NCBI GenBank assembly: GCA_034666045.1
Contig: JAXDMN010000171.1
Location: 1 to 25,271, forward strand
Reading direction: 5' to 3'
DNA from: JAICTV01 sp034666045
GTDB taxonomy: Bacteria; Planctomycetota; Phycisphaerae; Tepidisphaerales; Tepidisphaeraceae
Length of the DNA: 25,271 bases
A program made the translations under genes and the position numbers. This document shows positions 1-7,708 of the stretch, in pieces (the first letter of the stretch is position 1; each line of letters starts with the position of its first letter). Under the pieces are notes generated by a model. It ran no database searches, was not told where the DNA came from, and saw only the letters and a program-made list of their open reading frames with translations.

Positions 1-1139
1 GGCGGGATGCGATAGCCGGCGTAGGCGTGGCTGTCGATCCGCACGCCGGGTCCGCCGGGCAGGCGGAGTTCTTCGATCAGGCCCGGCGACGGCGCGAAGT
101 TGCGCGCCGGGTCTTCGGCGTTGATGCGGCACTCGATCGCGTGGCCGATCTGCGGGATGTCCTTCTGCTTGAAGCTCAGCGGCATGCCGGACGCGATGCG
201 GATCTGCTCCTTGATCAAGTCGATGCCGGTCACCTGCTCGGTCACCGGATGCTCGACCTGAATGCGCGCATTCACTTCGAGGATGTAAAACTTCTGGTTC
301 TTGTCGACGAGGAATTCGACCGTGCCGGCATTCGTATAGCCGGCCGCCTTGATGAGCCGGACGGCGGATTCGCACAGTTCCTTGCGCACGTCCGGCCGCA
401 GGACCGGGGATGGGGATTCTTCGACGAGCTTTTGATGCCGACGCTGCATCGAACAGTCGCGCTCCCACAGGTGGACGGCATTGCCGTGATGGTCGGCGAG
501 GATCTGCACCTCGACGTGCCGGCCGAATTCGACGTACTTTTCGATGTAGACGGTCGAATCCTTGAAGGCGTTCTCCGCCTCGGCCCGCGCCTGCTTGAAG
601 CCGGCGCGGAGTGAGACGTCGTTGTGCGCCACGCGCATGCCGCGTCCGCCGCCGCCCGCCGCCGCTTTGATGATGACGGGATATTCGATCTCCTGCGCGA
701 TGCGCAGCGCAACTTTCTCGTCATCGACGGCGCCGTCGCTGCCGGGGACGGTCGGCACCTTCGCCTTCTTCGCCAGCCGCTTGCACTCGACCTTGTCGCC
801 GAGCAGCGCCATCGCCTTGACCGGCGGGCCGATGAATTCGATGCGACAGGAGCGGCAGATCTCGGCGAAGTGGTCGTTCTCCGCGAGGAAGCCGTAGCCG
901 GGATGGATCGCCTGCACGTCCGCGATCTCCGCGGCGGAAATGATGCGCGGGATGTTCAGATACGAATCCGCCGGCGGCGCATCACCGATGCAGATTGCCT
1001 GGTCGGCGAGCTTGAGGTACGCGGCGTCCTTGTCGGCCGTGCTGTAGACCACGCACGTCTGCACGCCCATCTCGCGACAAGCGCGGATGATCCGCAGGGC
1101 GATTTCTCCGCGATTTGCGATAAGGATTTTGGAGAACAT
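1..1139 (-). CDS. accC: Biotin carboxylase subunit of acetyl-CoA carboxylase (partial, runs off left edge)
   Basis: This is the ATP-dependent biotin carboxylase that carboxylates biotin on AccB in the first step of fatty-acid synthesis. About 379 N-terminal residues are visible, of the roughly 450 usual for the family; the C-terminus lies beyond base 1. The protein opens MFSKILIANRGEIALRII, the typical start of the biotin carboxylase N-domain. The ATP-grasp glycine loop (AAAGGGGRGMR) lies near residue 160 and the catalytic stretch EVNARIQVEHPVTE at 288-301. E288, N290 and R292 fall at the same numbers as in the E. coli enzyme. Where E. coli has EMNTR this protein has EVNAR, a conservative change also approached by pyruvate carboxylases. 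The ATG directly follows the accB stop (TAAATG), so translation is probably coupled. The assignment is very secure; only the 3' end is missing. Confidence 0.96.
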   Translation of the reverse strand, partial: MFSKILIANRGEIALRIIRACREMGVQTCVVYSTADKDAAYLKLADQAICIGDAPPADSYLNIPRIISAAEIADVQAIHPGYGFLAENDHFAEICRSCRIEFIGPPVKAMALLGDKVECKRLAKKAKVPTVPGSDGAVDDEKVALRIAQEIEYPVIIKAAAGGGGRGMRVAHNDVSLRAGFKQARAEAENAFKDSTVYIEKYVEFGRHVEVQILADHHGNAVHLWERDCSMQRRHQKLVEESPSPVLRPDVRKELCESAVRLIKAAGYTNAGTVEFLVDKNQKFYILEVNARIQVEHPVTEQVTGIDLIKEQIRIASGMPLSFKQKDIPQIGHAIECRINAEDPARNFAPSPGLIEELRLPGGPGVRIDSHAYAGYRIP

Positions 1140-1694
1140 TTACGGCTTCACCAGGAACAGCGTCTGCCCGAACTCAACCGTCTGCCCGTTCGTGATGAGG
1201 ATCTTGGCGATCGTGCCGTTGCACTCGGCCTTGATGTTGTTGAAGACTTTCATCGCCTCGATGACGCAGACATCGGTGTCGTCATCGACGCGCGTGCCGA
1301 CGGAGACGAAGGGTTTGGCGTCGGGGGACGGGGAGGAGTAGAAGGTGCCGACCATGGGGGATTTGATCGCTGTCAGACCTGCGTGTTCGTCGGATGCACC
1401 ACTCGCAGCCCCGGACGCGAGTCCGGGGGAGGGTGCGTGTGTCGCGGGCGCTGCGTGCGGGATCGCGTAAGCGCCGGAGCTTCCGCTTCCGGCTACGAGC
1501 TGCGCACCGCGCTTGAGGATCACGCGCTTGTCACCGTCGCGCACGTCGACGGTGTTCAGGTCGTTGGCTGCCATCAGCTTGACCATGCGCTCGAGCAGGG
1601 AGACGTCCATCGGGCTGCTCGACGATGCGGACGACGACGATGACGACGAGTTGTTTTTCGCGGCTTTCCCGCCGTTTCGCGATTTTTTATTCAA
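1140..1694 (-). CDS. accB: Biotin carboxyl carrier protein of acetyl-CoA carboxylase
   Basis: This 184-residue protein carries the covalently bound biotin that shuttles carboxylate from AccC to the carboxyltransferase. The C-terminal biotinyl domain contains EAMKVFNNIKAE, with the biotinylated lysine at about K149, and a typical SPMVGTFYSSPSPDAKPF segment before it. A Pro/Ala/Ser linker precedes the domain. The start is TTG at 1692-1694, chosen because a GAGGG ribosome-binding site sits 8 bases upstream. The next in-frame ATG (1608-1610, residue 29) has no such site and would remove an odd serine run (residues 16-27, eleven Ser and one Ala). The gene overlaps the end of the upstream peptidase by 8 bases and abuts accC, so the three form one transcription unit. 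Function is very secure, the exact start a little less so. Confidence 0.94.
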   Translation of the reverse strand: MNKKSRNGGKAAKNNSSSSSSSASSSSPMDVSLLERMVKLMAANDLNTVDVRDGDKRVILKRGAQLVAGSGSSGAYAIPHAAPATHAPSPGLASGAASGASDEHAGLTAIKSPMVGTFYSSPSPDAKPFVSVGTRVDDDTDVCVIEAMKVFNNIKAECNGTIAKILITNGQTVEFGQTLFLVKP

Positions 1695-2814
1695 TGTGGC
1701 AACCCTCGAAGGTCTTGTCGAGCGACGAGAGAACCTCGCACCCGCTGTGGGTGATCAGCACGTCGTCCTCGATGCGTACGCCCCCCTCGCCCGGCAGGTA
1801 AATTCCCGGCTCGACCGTCACGATCATCCCCGGGCGGAGCTCTTCTTCGCCGCCGGTCTTGCGCAGCGTCGGGAGCTCGTGAATGTCGCGGCCGATGCCG
1901 TGACCCAAACCGTGTCCGAAATACTTGCCGAAGCCCGCACCCTCGATCACGTCGCGCGCGACGCGATCCGCCTGCGTGGTCGTCACGCCGGGGCGGAGGA
2001 ATTTGATCGCGGCCATCTGGGCGTCGTAGACGACCTTGTAAATCTGCTTCATCTTCGGGCTGACGCGCCCGACCATCAGCGTGCGCGTCAGGTCGGAGCA
2101 ATACCCTTTGACCAGCGCCCCCCAGTCGATCAGCAGCGGCTGATCGCGCTGCACGAGCGTCTCGCCCGGGCGATAGTGCGGGAGCGATGAGTTCTGCGCG
2201 GCGGCGACGATGACGGGGAAGCTGCTGTTGCTCGCGCCGCGACTGCGCAGCTCGAGCACGAGCAAACCGGCGAGATAGTTCTCGGTCTGGCCCGCCTTGA
2301 TCTCGTCACGAATCGCTTCGAACGCTTCCTCGGCGACGGCGACGCTCTTGCGAATCAGGTCGACCTCGTGATCGTCCTTCACCTTGCGGATGTTGGACAT
2401 CACGTTCTCGAGCGGGACGAGCTCGACGTCCATGTTGGCGGCCTTGAGCGCGCGGGCCAGCGCGTCGATCTGCCCGACGGTGGCGAAGTTCGCCTCGAAG
2501 CCGATCCGCCTGCACTTGGCCGGGCCGATCGTCTTGATCAGAGCGTCTTCCATCTTCCCGTCGCGGATGGTCATCTTGAGCCAGCCCGCTTCGATCTGGG
2601 CCTGCTCTTCGTAACGAAAATCGGTGACGAGGTGGATGTCCTTCTCGGTGACGAGCCCGATGGAGTCGTCGCCGGTGAAGTTGGTGAGGTACGCGAGGTC
2701 AGGCGGATGGGTGAGGAGCAGCCCGTCGATCTTGAGCGCTTTCATCGCGTCGCGCACGCTCTTGTGACGGACTTTGAGATACGCCTTGGCTCGGGATACG
2801 ACCGTCGTCTGCAT
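1687..2814 (-). CDS. M24-family Xaa-Pro aminopeptidase/dipeptidase
   Basis: This 375-residue enzyme is a metal-dependent 'pita-bread' peptidase expected to release N-terminal residues before proline. The N-terminal creatinase-like domain (about 1-140) includes IDGLLLTHPPDLAYLTNFTG. The catalytic domain shows the metal ligands in order: DWGALVKGYCSDLTRT (two aspartates), GHGLGHGIGRDIHELP (histidine), VTVEPGIYLPGEGGVRIEDD (two glutamates). No signal peptide is seen, so it should be cytoplasmic. AGGA lies about 12 bases before the ATG. It is the first gene of the accB-accC unit. In many bacteria a similar peptidase gene is followed by efp and then accB-accC; here efp is absent. A pepQ/pepP-type label cannot be settled from sequence alone. 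Confidence 0.93.
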   Translation of the reverse strand: MQTTVVSRAKAYLKVRHKSVRDAMKALKIDGLLLTHPPDLAYLTNFTGDDSIGLVTEKDIHLVTDFRYEEQAQIEAGWLKMTIRDGKMEDALIKTIGPAKCRRIGFEANFATVGQIDALARALKAANMDVELVPLENVMSNIRKVKDDHEVDLIRKSVAVAEEAFEAIRDEIKAGQTENYLAGLLVLELRSRGASNSSFPVIVAAAQNSSLPHYRPGETLVQRDQPLLIDWGALVKGYCSDLTRTLMVGRVSPKMKQIYKVVYDAQMAAIKFLRPGVTTTQADRVARDVIEGAGFGKYFGHGLGHGIGRDIHELPTLRKTGGEEELRPGMIVTVEPGIYLPGEGGVRIEDDVLITHSGCEVLSSLDKTFEGCHIE

Positions 2815-2855
2815 GTTGGTTGTGTTTCCTGCTTTACGGCTAAAAAGGCCGTGGC

Positions 2856-2885
2856 AGAGTATCGGCAGGGGGCGGAAAGTGTCAA
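2856..2885 (-). promoter_or_regulatory. Sigma-70-type promoter for the peptidase-accB-accC unit
   Basis: On the minus strand a perfect TTGACA (2880-2885) is followed after 18 bases by TACTCT (2856-2861). It lies just past the RDD gene stop and about 40 bases before the peptidase ATG, where a promoter for the three-gene unit is expected. A small stem ACGGC/GCCGT (2836-2852) with a U-rich loop sits in the resulting leader. Confidence 0.55.
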
Positions 2886-2899
2886 CGGAAGCGGTCGTC

Positions 2900-3424
2900 T
2901 CAGGGATCCGGCGGCGGGGTTGACGGCGGCGGGAGCGGCGGCGGGGGCACTATTGCATCAAATGAACGGTAGCTTCGCGGCCGATAACAAACCGCCGTGT
3001 GCGCCCATTGGTCATGCCAAGCCAGGCGGTCGTCGTTCGCCGCGTGCAGGCAGCCGATGAAGATGATCAGGTTCATCAGCCCCGCCAGCCAGTACAGCAG
3101 CGCGAAGTCGCTCAGCACGAACAGCAGGGTGAGGATGAAACCCATCCACTTCGTCGACCATCGCAGCACGCGCGGCCAGAACATCGCCGGCGCGCAATCC
3201 TGATCGCTGATGCGCAGCCGCAGCAGCATCTTTCCGGGTGTCGCGCCGGTCCAGATCTCGAGCGTGGAGTAGGCAAGCAACGCGGCGTAGAGAATGGCGC
3301 TCATCCCGGCGTCCGGCATCGTCAACGGCACCAATACGCCGATGCCGCCGGCGATGCACAGCATCGCGATGAAGTCGATCGTCGCGGACAGCACTCGAAT
3401 CCAGAACCCCGCTCGATGTGGCAT
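2900..3424 (-). CDS. RDD-family integral membrane protein
   Basis: This 174-residue membrane protein belongs to the RDD family, small multi-TM proteins of mostly unknown role, some implicated in ion transport. Family marks are RVLSATIDF near the first membrane segment, ATPGKMLLRLRI in the loop, and LAWHDQWAHTAV near the end, which corresponds to the usual 'HDR.AGT.V' motif. Hydrophobic segments lie at about 13-33, 40-55 and 90-125. The ATG at 3422-3424 was chosen over one at 3479-3481 because the longer form would overlap the divergent gene and adds non-hydrophobic residues; AGGGG lies upstream of the chosen start. The protein ends in a proline-rich tail (PPPPLPPPSTPPPDP), unusual for RDD proteins. 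Nothing nearby indicates a substrate. Confidence 0.8.
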   Translation of the reverse strand: MPHRAGFWIRVLSATIDFIAMLCIAGGIGVLVPLTMPDAGMSAILYAALLAYSTLEIWTGATPGKMLLRLRISDQDCAPAMFWPRVLRWSTKWMGFILTLLFVLSDFALLYWLAGLMNLIIFIGCLHAANDDRLAWHDQWAHTAVCYRPRSYRSFDAIVPPPPLPPPSTPPPDP

Positions 3425-3474
3425 GGCCGATCTCGCCCCTTTGTGGCCCGCACGGTAAATTAGGCGGCACGAAC

Positions 3475-4416
3475 ATGTCAACGATCGGCCGCGTCACGCG
3501 CCATCTCGTCCAAGCGTTGAAGAAGGTGCGCCTCGCCGCGCTCGTGCTGACGCTGATTGTCTCCGCCGCGCTCGGCTTCGGCATCAGCGGCGGCGACGTG
3601 CAGCGCATGCGCGCGTTCGGCGATGCGGTGCGGCGATGGCAGGTGAACCCGGATTTCCGCGCGGTGCAGCGCGAATACGTCACCCTCGGCGTCGAAGCAA
3701 TGCGCGGCCGCTGGTGCGCCGTCTCGGCCGAACGCGTGGTGCTTGCCGTTCGCTCAGTCCCGGGACTGCCGGCGTACATCTCCGTGAACGAATCGTCTGC
3801 CGCGCACTATCGCGCATTCTCGACCGGCGAATTGTCCGCGCATCTCCACTTGACCGGCGAGCAGGGCGTGACGGCCGGCGTGGAGATGATCGAAAAGCTC
3901 GCCGCGCACAATCCACCGACGGATGGGGAGATCGTGGAGTTCCTGGACGGGTTCAAGCTCCCGGTAAAGATCGTGACCGACGCCGGCGCGATCTTGAGCG
4001 TCCGCCGCCTGCTGGCCGACACGCAACAGCCGCCGCGGCCGTTTACCGTCCGCGACGATCTCCTCATCGCGCTACGCCGGCATGTTCCCCCCGACTTCGA
4101 TACGATGACCCGCCCCCAGCAGGCCGACATGCTGCGCGGCCTCGACGATGTGATCAAAAGCGCAGACCCAGAACTCTGGCGGACGAAACAGGTGAGCGAC
4201 TTCCTCGGCGGCATCTGGGCGCAGGGCTATGGCCAGATCTATCTCGACGGGATCGAATGGCTGATGTGGATTCGAACGGCAGCGCGCGTCGCGATGGTTG
4301 TGGCAATGGTTCTGCTGGTCTGGCTTCTCGTGCGCTCACACCGTCCAAGTGTGACCTGTGTCGCGGTGGGTCACCTCGATCCCGGGCCGCTCACTTCCGG
4401 CGATAAGGCGAAATGA
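3475..4416 (+). CDS. Uncharacterised membrane-anchored protein (two TM segments)
   Basis: I do not recognise this 313-residue protein. It has an N-terminal hydrophobic segment (about 19-37, RLAALVLTLIVSAALGFGI) after a basic stretch, a soluble middle of about 230 residues, and a C-terminal hydrophobic segment (about 265-285, ARVAMVVAMVLLVWLLV) followed by a short polar tail. The middle would probably lie outside the cytoplasm if both segments span the membrane. It has no obvious catalytic motif and one cysteine in the middle part (RWCAVS). The ATG at 3475 is preceded by an AGGCGG-like ribosome-binding site and allows divergent transcription from the RDD gene; an upstream ATG at 3418 would overlap that gene. 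Codon use and reading-frame length support a real gene; function is unknown. Confidence 0.7.
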   Translation: MSTIGRVTRHLVQALKKVRLAALVLTLIVSAALGFGISGGDVQRMRAFGDAVRRWQVNPDFRAVQREYVTLGVEAMRGRWCAVSAERVVLAVRSVPGLPAYISVNESSAAHYRAFSTGELSAHLHLTGEQGVTAGVEMIEKLAAHNPPTDGEIVEFLDGFKLPVKIVTDAGAILSVRRLLADTQQPPRPFTVRDDLLIALRRHVPPDFDTMTRPQQADMLRGLDDVIKSADPELWRTKQVSDFLGGIWAQGYGQIYLDGIEWLMWIRTAARVAMVVAMVLLVWLLVRSHRPSVTCVAVGHLDPGPLTSGDKAK

Positions 4417-4484
4417 CAGTGGCAACGCGCCATGGAGTCATCACCTGATGAAAACTGCGACGAGCCCCGCCTGCCCTCATTAGC

Positions 4485-5567
4485 CTACCGCTTGATCCGC
4501 GCGCTCCCGCCGCCGGCGATGTGGGTGAGCTCTTCGAGGGTGATCTGGCTGGTGTCGCCCATGGTGCTCATGAGCAACGCGCCGTGCGCGACGCCGAGGT
4601 TGACGCATTCCTGGGGGGATTTGCCGGTGAGGAAGCCGTAGGTGAAGCCGGAGGCGAAGCCGTCGCCGCCGCCGACGCGGTCTTCGATTTCCAGGTTCTC
4701 GAAGTTTGGACCGTCGTAGAACTTTCCGTCGGCCCACATGATGGCGGACCAGTCGTTGATCGTCGCCGTCTTCACGCCGCGCAGCGTCGTGCCGACGACC
4801 TTGATGTTCGGGTAATCCTTGACGACGCGCTCGACCATCTTCTTGAACGGCCCGACGTCCAGCGCGCCGGCCTTGTGGACGTCGACGCCTTCCGCTTCGT
4901 AGCCGAGCACCTGCTCGAAGTCTTCCTCGTTGCCGATCAGGCAGTCGATGTACGGGACGAGCGGCTTCGTCGTGGCGATCGCGTCTTTGCTGCTCCAGAG
5001 TTTCGAGCGGAAGTTGAGATCGTACGAGACGATCGTCCCGGCCTCGTGCGCCGCTTTGACCGCTTCGGCGACCACTTGCCGCGTGGTCTCCGACAGCGCC
5101 GAGTAAATCCCACCCGTGTGCAGCCAGCGAACGCCGTCTTCCTTGAACAGTTTTTTCCAGTTCACATCGCCCGGCTTCATGCCGCTGGTCGCGGTGTGGC
5201 CGCGGTCGTAGAGCGTGACGCTGCCGCGCTTGGCGACGCCGACTTCGGTGAAGTTCAGGCCGATGCGGTCCTTTTTGCCGACGCCGTCGTACTTCCTTTC
5301 GACGACGTACTCCGTCGACATGCCGACCGCGCGGGCGTGGTTGCGGACGATCGCGCCCATTGGCGATGAATTCAGCCCGCCGACCCATCCCGTTCGCAGC
5401 CCAAGCCGCGCGAGCGCATACGAGACGTTGTACTCCCCGCCGCCGACCCACACTTCCAGCATCGGCGCGAACTCGATCCGCCCATGTTGCGGCGGCGAGA
5501 GACGGAGCATGCATTCGCCCAGGCTGACGAGGTCGTAGCGGCACTCTTTCGCGTCGCGAATCTTCAC
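4485..5567 (-). CDS. PfkB-family sugar kinase, 2-keto-3-deoxygluconate kinase-like
   Basis: This 360-residue cytoplasmic enzyme is a ribokinase/PfkB-fold kinase, most like 2-keto-3-deoxygluconate kinases that phosphorylate KDG in the Entner-Doudoroff and uronate pathways. The N-terminal part has the substrate-binding GGGEYNVSYALARLG (42-56). YDLNFRSKLW at 182-191 is typical of KDG kinases. The C-terminal signature is DRVGGGDGFASG at 296-307, with D302 the expected catalytic base; the usual anion hole is GAGD and here it is GGGD. The start is GTG, chosen because GGAGG lies 8 bases upstream. No aldolase or uronate gene is adjacent, so the exact substrate is inferred. Confidence 0.87.
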   Translation of the reverse strand: MKIRDAKECRYDLVSLGECMLRLSPPQHGRIEFAPMLEVWVGGGEYNVSYALARLGLRTGWVGGLNSSPMGAIVRNHARAVGMSTEYVVERKYDGVGKKDRIGLNFTEVGVAKRGSVTLYDRGHTATSGMKPGDVNWKKLFKEDGVRWLHTGGIYSALSETTRQVVAEAVKAAHEAGTIVSYDLNFRSKLWSSKDAIATTKPLVPYIDCLIGNEEDFEQVLGYEAEGVDVHKAGALDVGPFKKMVERVVKDYPNIKVVGTTLRGVKTATINDWSAIMWADGKFYDGPNFENLEIEDRVGGGDGFASGFTYGFLTGKSPQECVNLGVAHGALLMSTMGDTSQITLEELTHIAGGGSARIKR

Positions 5568-5600
5568 GTTGGCGGCCTCCGGAAAGGGGGTTTGCCGGCG

Positions 5601-5629
5601 AATTTAGGGGCTGGCGGCGGCGTCTGCAA
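5601..5629 (-). promoter_or_regulatory. Possible promoter for the sugar kinase
   Basis: On the minus strand TTGCAG (5624-5629) is followed after 17 bases by TAAATT (5601-5606), about 35 bases before the GTG start and upstream of its GGAGG site. The -10 matches consensus at four of six positions and the -35 at three. Confidence 0.35.
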
Positions 5630-5701
5630 GTCCGGGAAACGCCGCGACGTACGATGCGCAGCGGGCGGCGGCGCCGTTGCCGCTGTGACGGCGGGAACAA
5701 C

Positions 5702-5733
5702 TTGCCCAACGTTCGCGGCGCTGCGTCTGATAA
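5702..5733 (+). promoter_or_regulatory. Conserved upstream element, copy 1 (TTGCCC-N20-TGATAA)
   Basis: TTGCCC at 5702-5707 and TGATAA (in the context TCTGATAACCG) at 5728-5733 recur with identical spacing before the paralogous gene at 7479-7510, while the bases between them mostly differ. The spacing is long for a standard sigma-70 promoter, so this may be a promoter for another sigma factor or a regulator site. Confidence 0.4.
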
Positions 5734-5970
5734 CCGCGGGCGCGAGATTTTTGGCGCTGCCGGGAATTTGCTTCCCACGGCAAATTGGGCACAGTCACTA
5801 GTCACCGGCCGCGCGACGCGCGTTGCGTCGCCGCCGGTTGGGTGAGCCAGCGGGCCACGCGAACGCAAGGTGAGTCGTTCGCGTTGGGGACTCTTGATAG
5901 CGGTGTCGTTCCGCGCGACACGCCGCTCCACGTCGTGCACTCGGCTTCGCGCCATTTTGGAGGAAAGAAC

Positions 5971-7353
5971 ATGAATCGCCAGATCCCGTCTCTCTTGAGT
6001 ACCCGGTCCTGCGTCCTCGAATCGCTCGAGCGTCGCGCCCTCATGGCCGCCACGATTTCCGGCACGGTCGTGCAGGACGTCAGTGGCAACGGGTTGAGCA
6101 TCGACGACACGCCGCTCGCCGGCGTCGTCGTGAAGCTGTACAGCGACAAGAACGCCAACGGCACGCTCGATGCGAGCGACGGCGCCGCGCTGTCGAGCAA
6201 GACCTCTGCCGCCGGAACCGGCGCGTTCTCGTTCACCGGCCTGTCGACCGGCAAGTACCTGCTCCAGGAAACGCCCGGCGCCAACCAGGTCCGCACGGCG
6301 CCGGTCCTGAGCAACACGATCGCCGTCAACGTCACCAAGCCCAACGCCACCTACGGCAGCAACGTCTTCGCGAACTACGTCAAGACTTTCGACCGGACAG
6401 CGCTGACCAACATCAGCTACACGATTAACGGCACCAAGACCGTCACCACGCTCAGCGGCAACGTGAAGGAAGGCGACGTCGTCACCGCCAACTTCACCGT
6501 CAAGCCCGGCAAGACCGTCGAGCTCTCGCTCGTCTCGTACATGGCCGATGCGCCGTTCTCCAATGCGGGCAACCTGCAACTGCAATTGATCCATGACGTC
6601 GAGACCGGCACGTTCGGGCCCGGGGCGCACAGCCTTACCGTCGTCATCGCCGACTGCTACTTCCAGGTCGACTTCGTCGGCGGGAAGGCGATCAATCCGT
6701 TCGGCCCGGCCGGCAGCAACATCCTCTACGGCGCGCAGGGCCGCCTCATCAGCGCTGCGAACGGCGGCGACAACCCATGCGACCACCTCGATCACGAGAT
6801 CGGTCGCATGACCGGCGGCGGAAGCATCTTCCTCAAGGCCGGCAACATCGGCGGACCGGCCGGAACGCGCGTCACGCACGGGTTCCAGCTCCACTGCGCC
6901 CAGAACAGCAAGACCGGCGGACCGATCGAAGACGTCAACAACCGCCTCGAGATCAACTGGAACAAGTCGAAGTTCCACCTCGATCATCTGACCAGCGTCG
7001 AGTGCTTCGACACCGCGATCGTCCAGGCCCCGCCGAAGAGCGCGCCGATCGACACGCTCGTCGGCGTCGGCATCGGGCGATTCAGCGGCACCTTCAACGG
7101 CAAGAGCTACTTCCAGGTCGACGCGAAGATCGAGTTCACCCTGACCGACGGTGGCCCGACCAAGGGCGAGCCGGGCATTAACGACACGTCCGATTACCGC
7201 ATTGTCGTACTCGATGGCAACAAGGACGGCGTCGCGAATGACGCCGTCGTCGTCCTGGACACCAAGGGCGCGATCAAGATGACCTTCGGCAACCACCAGG
7301 CCCACAAGGAGATCACGCCGCTGACGCGCAACATCACGACCGTGGTGCACTGA
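5971..7353 (+). CDS. Exported SdrD-B-like protein with planctomycete N-terminal surface motif (paralogue 1)
   Basis: This 460-residue protein is probably secreted or surface-attached. The motif VLESLERRALMAA (15-27) is the short N-terminal signature of many planctomycete extracellular proteins (Pfam Planc_extracel; NCBI LEPR-XLL type). Residues 28-137 resemble an SdrD/Cna-B-type beta-sandwich (ISGTVVQDVSGNGLSIDD, then VVVKLYSDKNANGTLDASD with acidic residues that could bind Ca2+). Residues 138-266 form a second module ending FGPAGSNILYGAQGRLIS. A distinct C-terminal part (275-446, from GRMTGGGSIF to NHQAHK) includes VTHGFQLHC and LEINWNKSKFHL; I have seen similar segments in other secreted bacterial proteins but cannot name the family. 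The ATG was chosen for its GGAGGA site. The neighbouring gene is a duplicate of the first 260 residues. Its molecular role is unknown. Confidence 0.85.
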   Translation: MNRQIPSLLSTRSCVLESLERRALMAATISGTVVQDVSGNGLSIDDTPLAGVVVKLYSDKNANGTLDASDGAALSSKTSAAGTGAFSFTGLSTGKYLLQETPGANQVRTAPVLSNTIAVNVTKPNATYGSNVFANYVKTFDRTALTNISYTINGTKTVTTLSGNVKEGDVVTANFTVKPGKTVELSLVSYMADAPFSNAGNLQLQLIHDVETGTFGPGAHSLTVVIADCYFQVDFVGGKAINPFGPAGSNILYGAQGRLISAANGGDNPCDHLDHEIGRMTGGGSIFLKAGNIGGPAGTRVTHGFQLHCAQNSKTGGPIEDVNNRLEINWNKSKFHLDHLTSVECFDTAIVQAPPKSAPIDTLVGVGIGRFSGTFNGKSYFQVDAKIEFTLTDGGPTKGEPGINDTSDYRIVVLDGNKDGVANDAVVVLDTKGAIKMTFGNHQAHKEITPLTRNITTVVH

Positions 7354-7389
7354 ACGGCGGCGATTTAGCGACAAACGCCAAAAGCGCGG

Positions 7390-7427
7390 GAAGAGGACAT
7401 CCAAAACGGATGTCCTCTTCTCTTTTT
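7390..7427 (+). terminator. Rho-independent terminator after paralogue 1
   Basis: A perfect 13-bp stem (GAAGAGGACATCC, 7390-7402, with GGATGTCCTCTTC, 7408-7420) encloses the loop AAAAC and is followed by TCTTTTT. It lies 37 bases after the stop. The 3' arm and T-rich tail closely match those of the terminator at 8829-8863. Confidence 0.9.
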
Positions 7428-7478
7428 CCGGGGGCGCGCGCACGTCGCATAGCGTCGCGCACGCGCGCACCGAAAAGT

Positions 7479-7510
7479 TTGCCCATCCTCTTCAACGTCG
7501 AGTCTGATAA
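7479..7510 (+). promoter_or_regulatory. Conserved upstream element, copy 2 (TTGCCC-N20-TGATAA)
   Basis: TTGCCC (7479-7484), 20 bases, then TGATAA (7505-7510) in the context AGTCTGATAACCG. It matches copy 1 in both blocks and in spacing, and lies 199 bases before the start codon compared with 238 for copy 1. Confidence 0.4.
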
Positions 7511-7708
7511 CCGTGATTTCCTCCGCAAATCGGCCTGTGCGGTATTGCTTGTGCTCGCTTCCAATTCATAGTCGAAGCACCGGCGCGGCGCGTGTGGCGC
7601 CCGCCGCTTCACTGAAAAAACTAGTGATTCATCGACGCGTCCGGCCGCGCTTCGTGCGCCCCGGCTCAAGGCGATGTTGTCGCTTCAGCTCTCCAGGAGG
7701 ATCGGAAA

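Larger units (their letters stand above)
5568..5970 (+). promoter_or_regulatory. Intergenic leader of the first duplicated exoprotein, with shared element and hairpins
   Basis: No gene is seen in this 403-base gap. Bases 5702-5733 hold TTGCCC, 20 bases, TGATAA, an arrangement repeated with the same spacing before the second exoprotein (7479-7510). A 7-bp inverted repeat AATTTGC/GCAAATT lies at 5765-5786. Closer to the start are a 9-bp hairpin ACGCGAACG/CGTTCGCGT (5857-5884) and a bulged hairpin at 5899-5927. GGAGGA lies just before the ATG at 5971. I infer a promoter region with a structured 5' untranslated leader. Confidence 0.45.
7354..7708 (+). promoter_or_regulatory. Intergenic region between the duplicated exoprotein genes
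   Basis: This 355-base gap holds the terminator of paralogue 1 (7390-7427), a GC-rich stretch of alternating GCGC/GTCGC, the second copy of the TTGCCC-N20-TGATAA element (7479-7510), and a leader of about 200 bases ending in CAGGAGGATCGGAAA before the ATG at 7709. Short stems such as GCGC/GCGC near 7653 occur but are weak. I see no gene here. Confidence 0.5.

Noticed and set aside
4438..4451. TCATCA/TGATGA inverted repeat between the convergent genes as a terminator
   Set aside because: The 6-bp stem has only a 2-base loop, low GC and no T-run.
4480..7470. A 996-codon open frame on the minus strand
   Set aside because: It runs opposite two well-supported genes (sugar kinase in another frame, exoprotein on the plus strand), is arginine/alanine-rich with no domain, and arises because GC-rich codons leave few stops in antisense frames.
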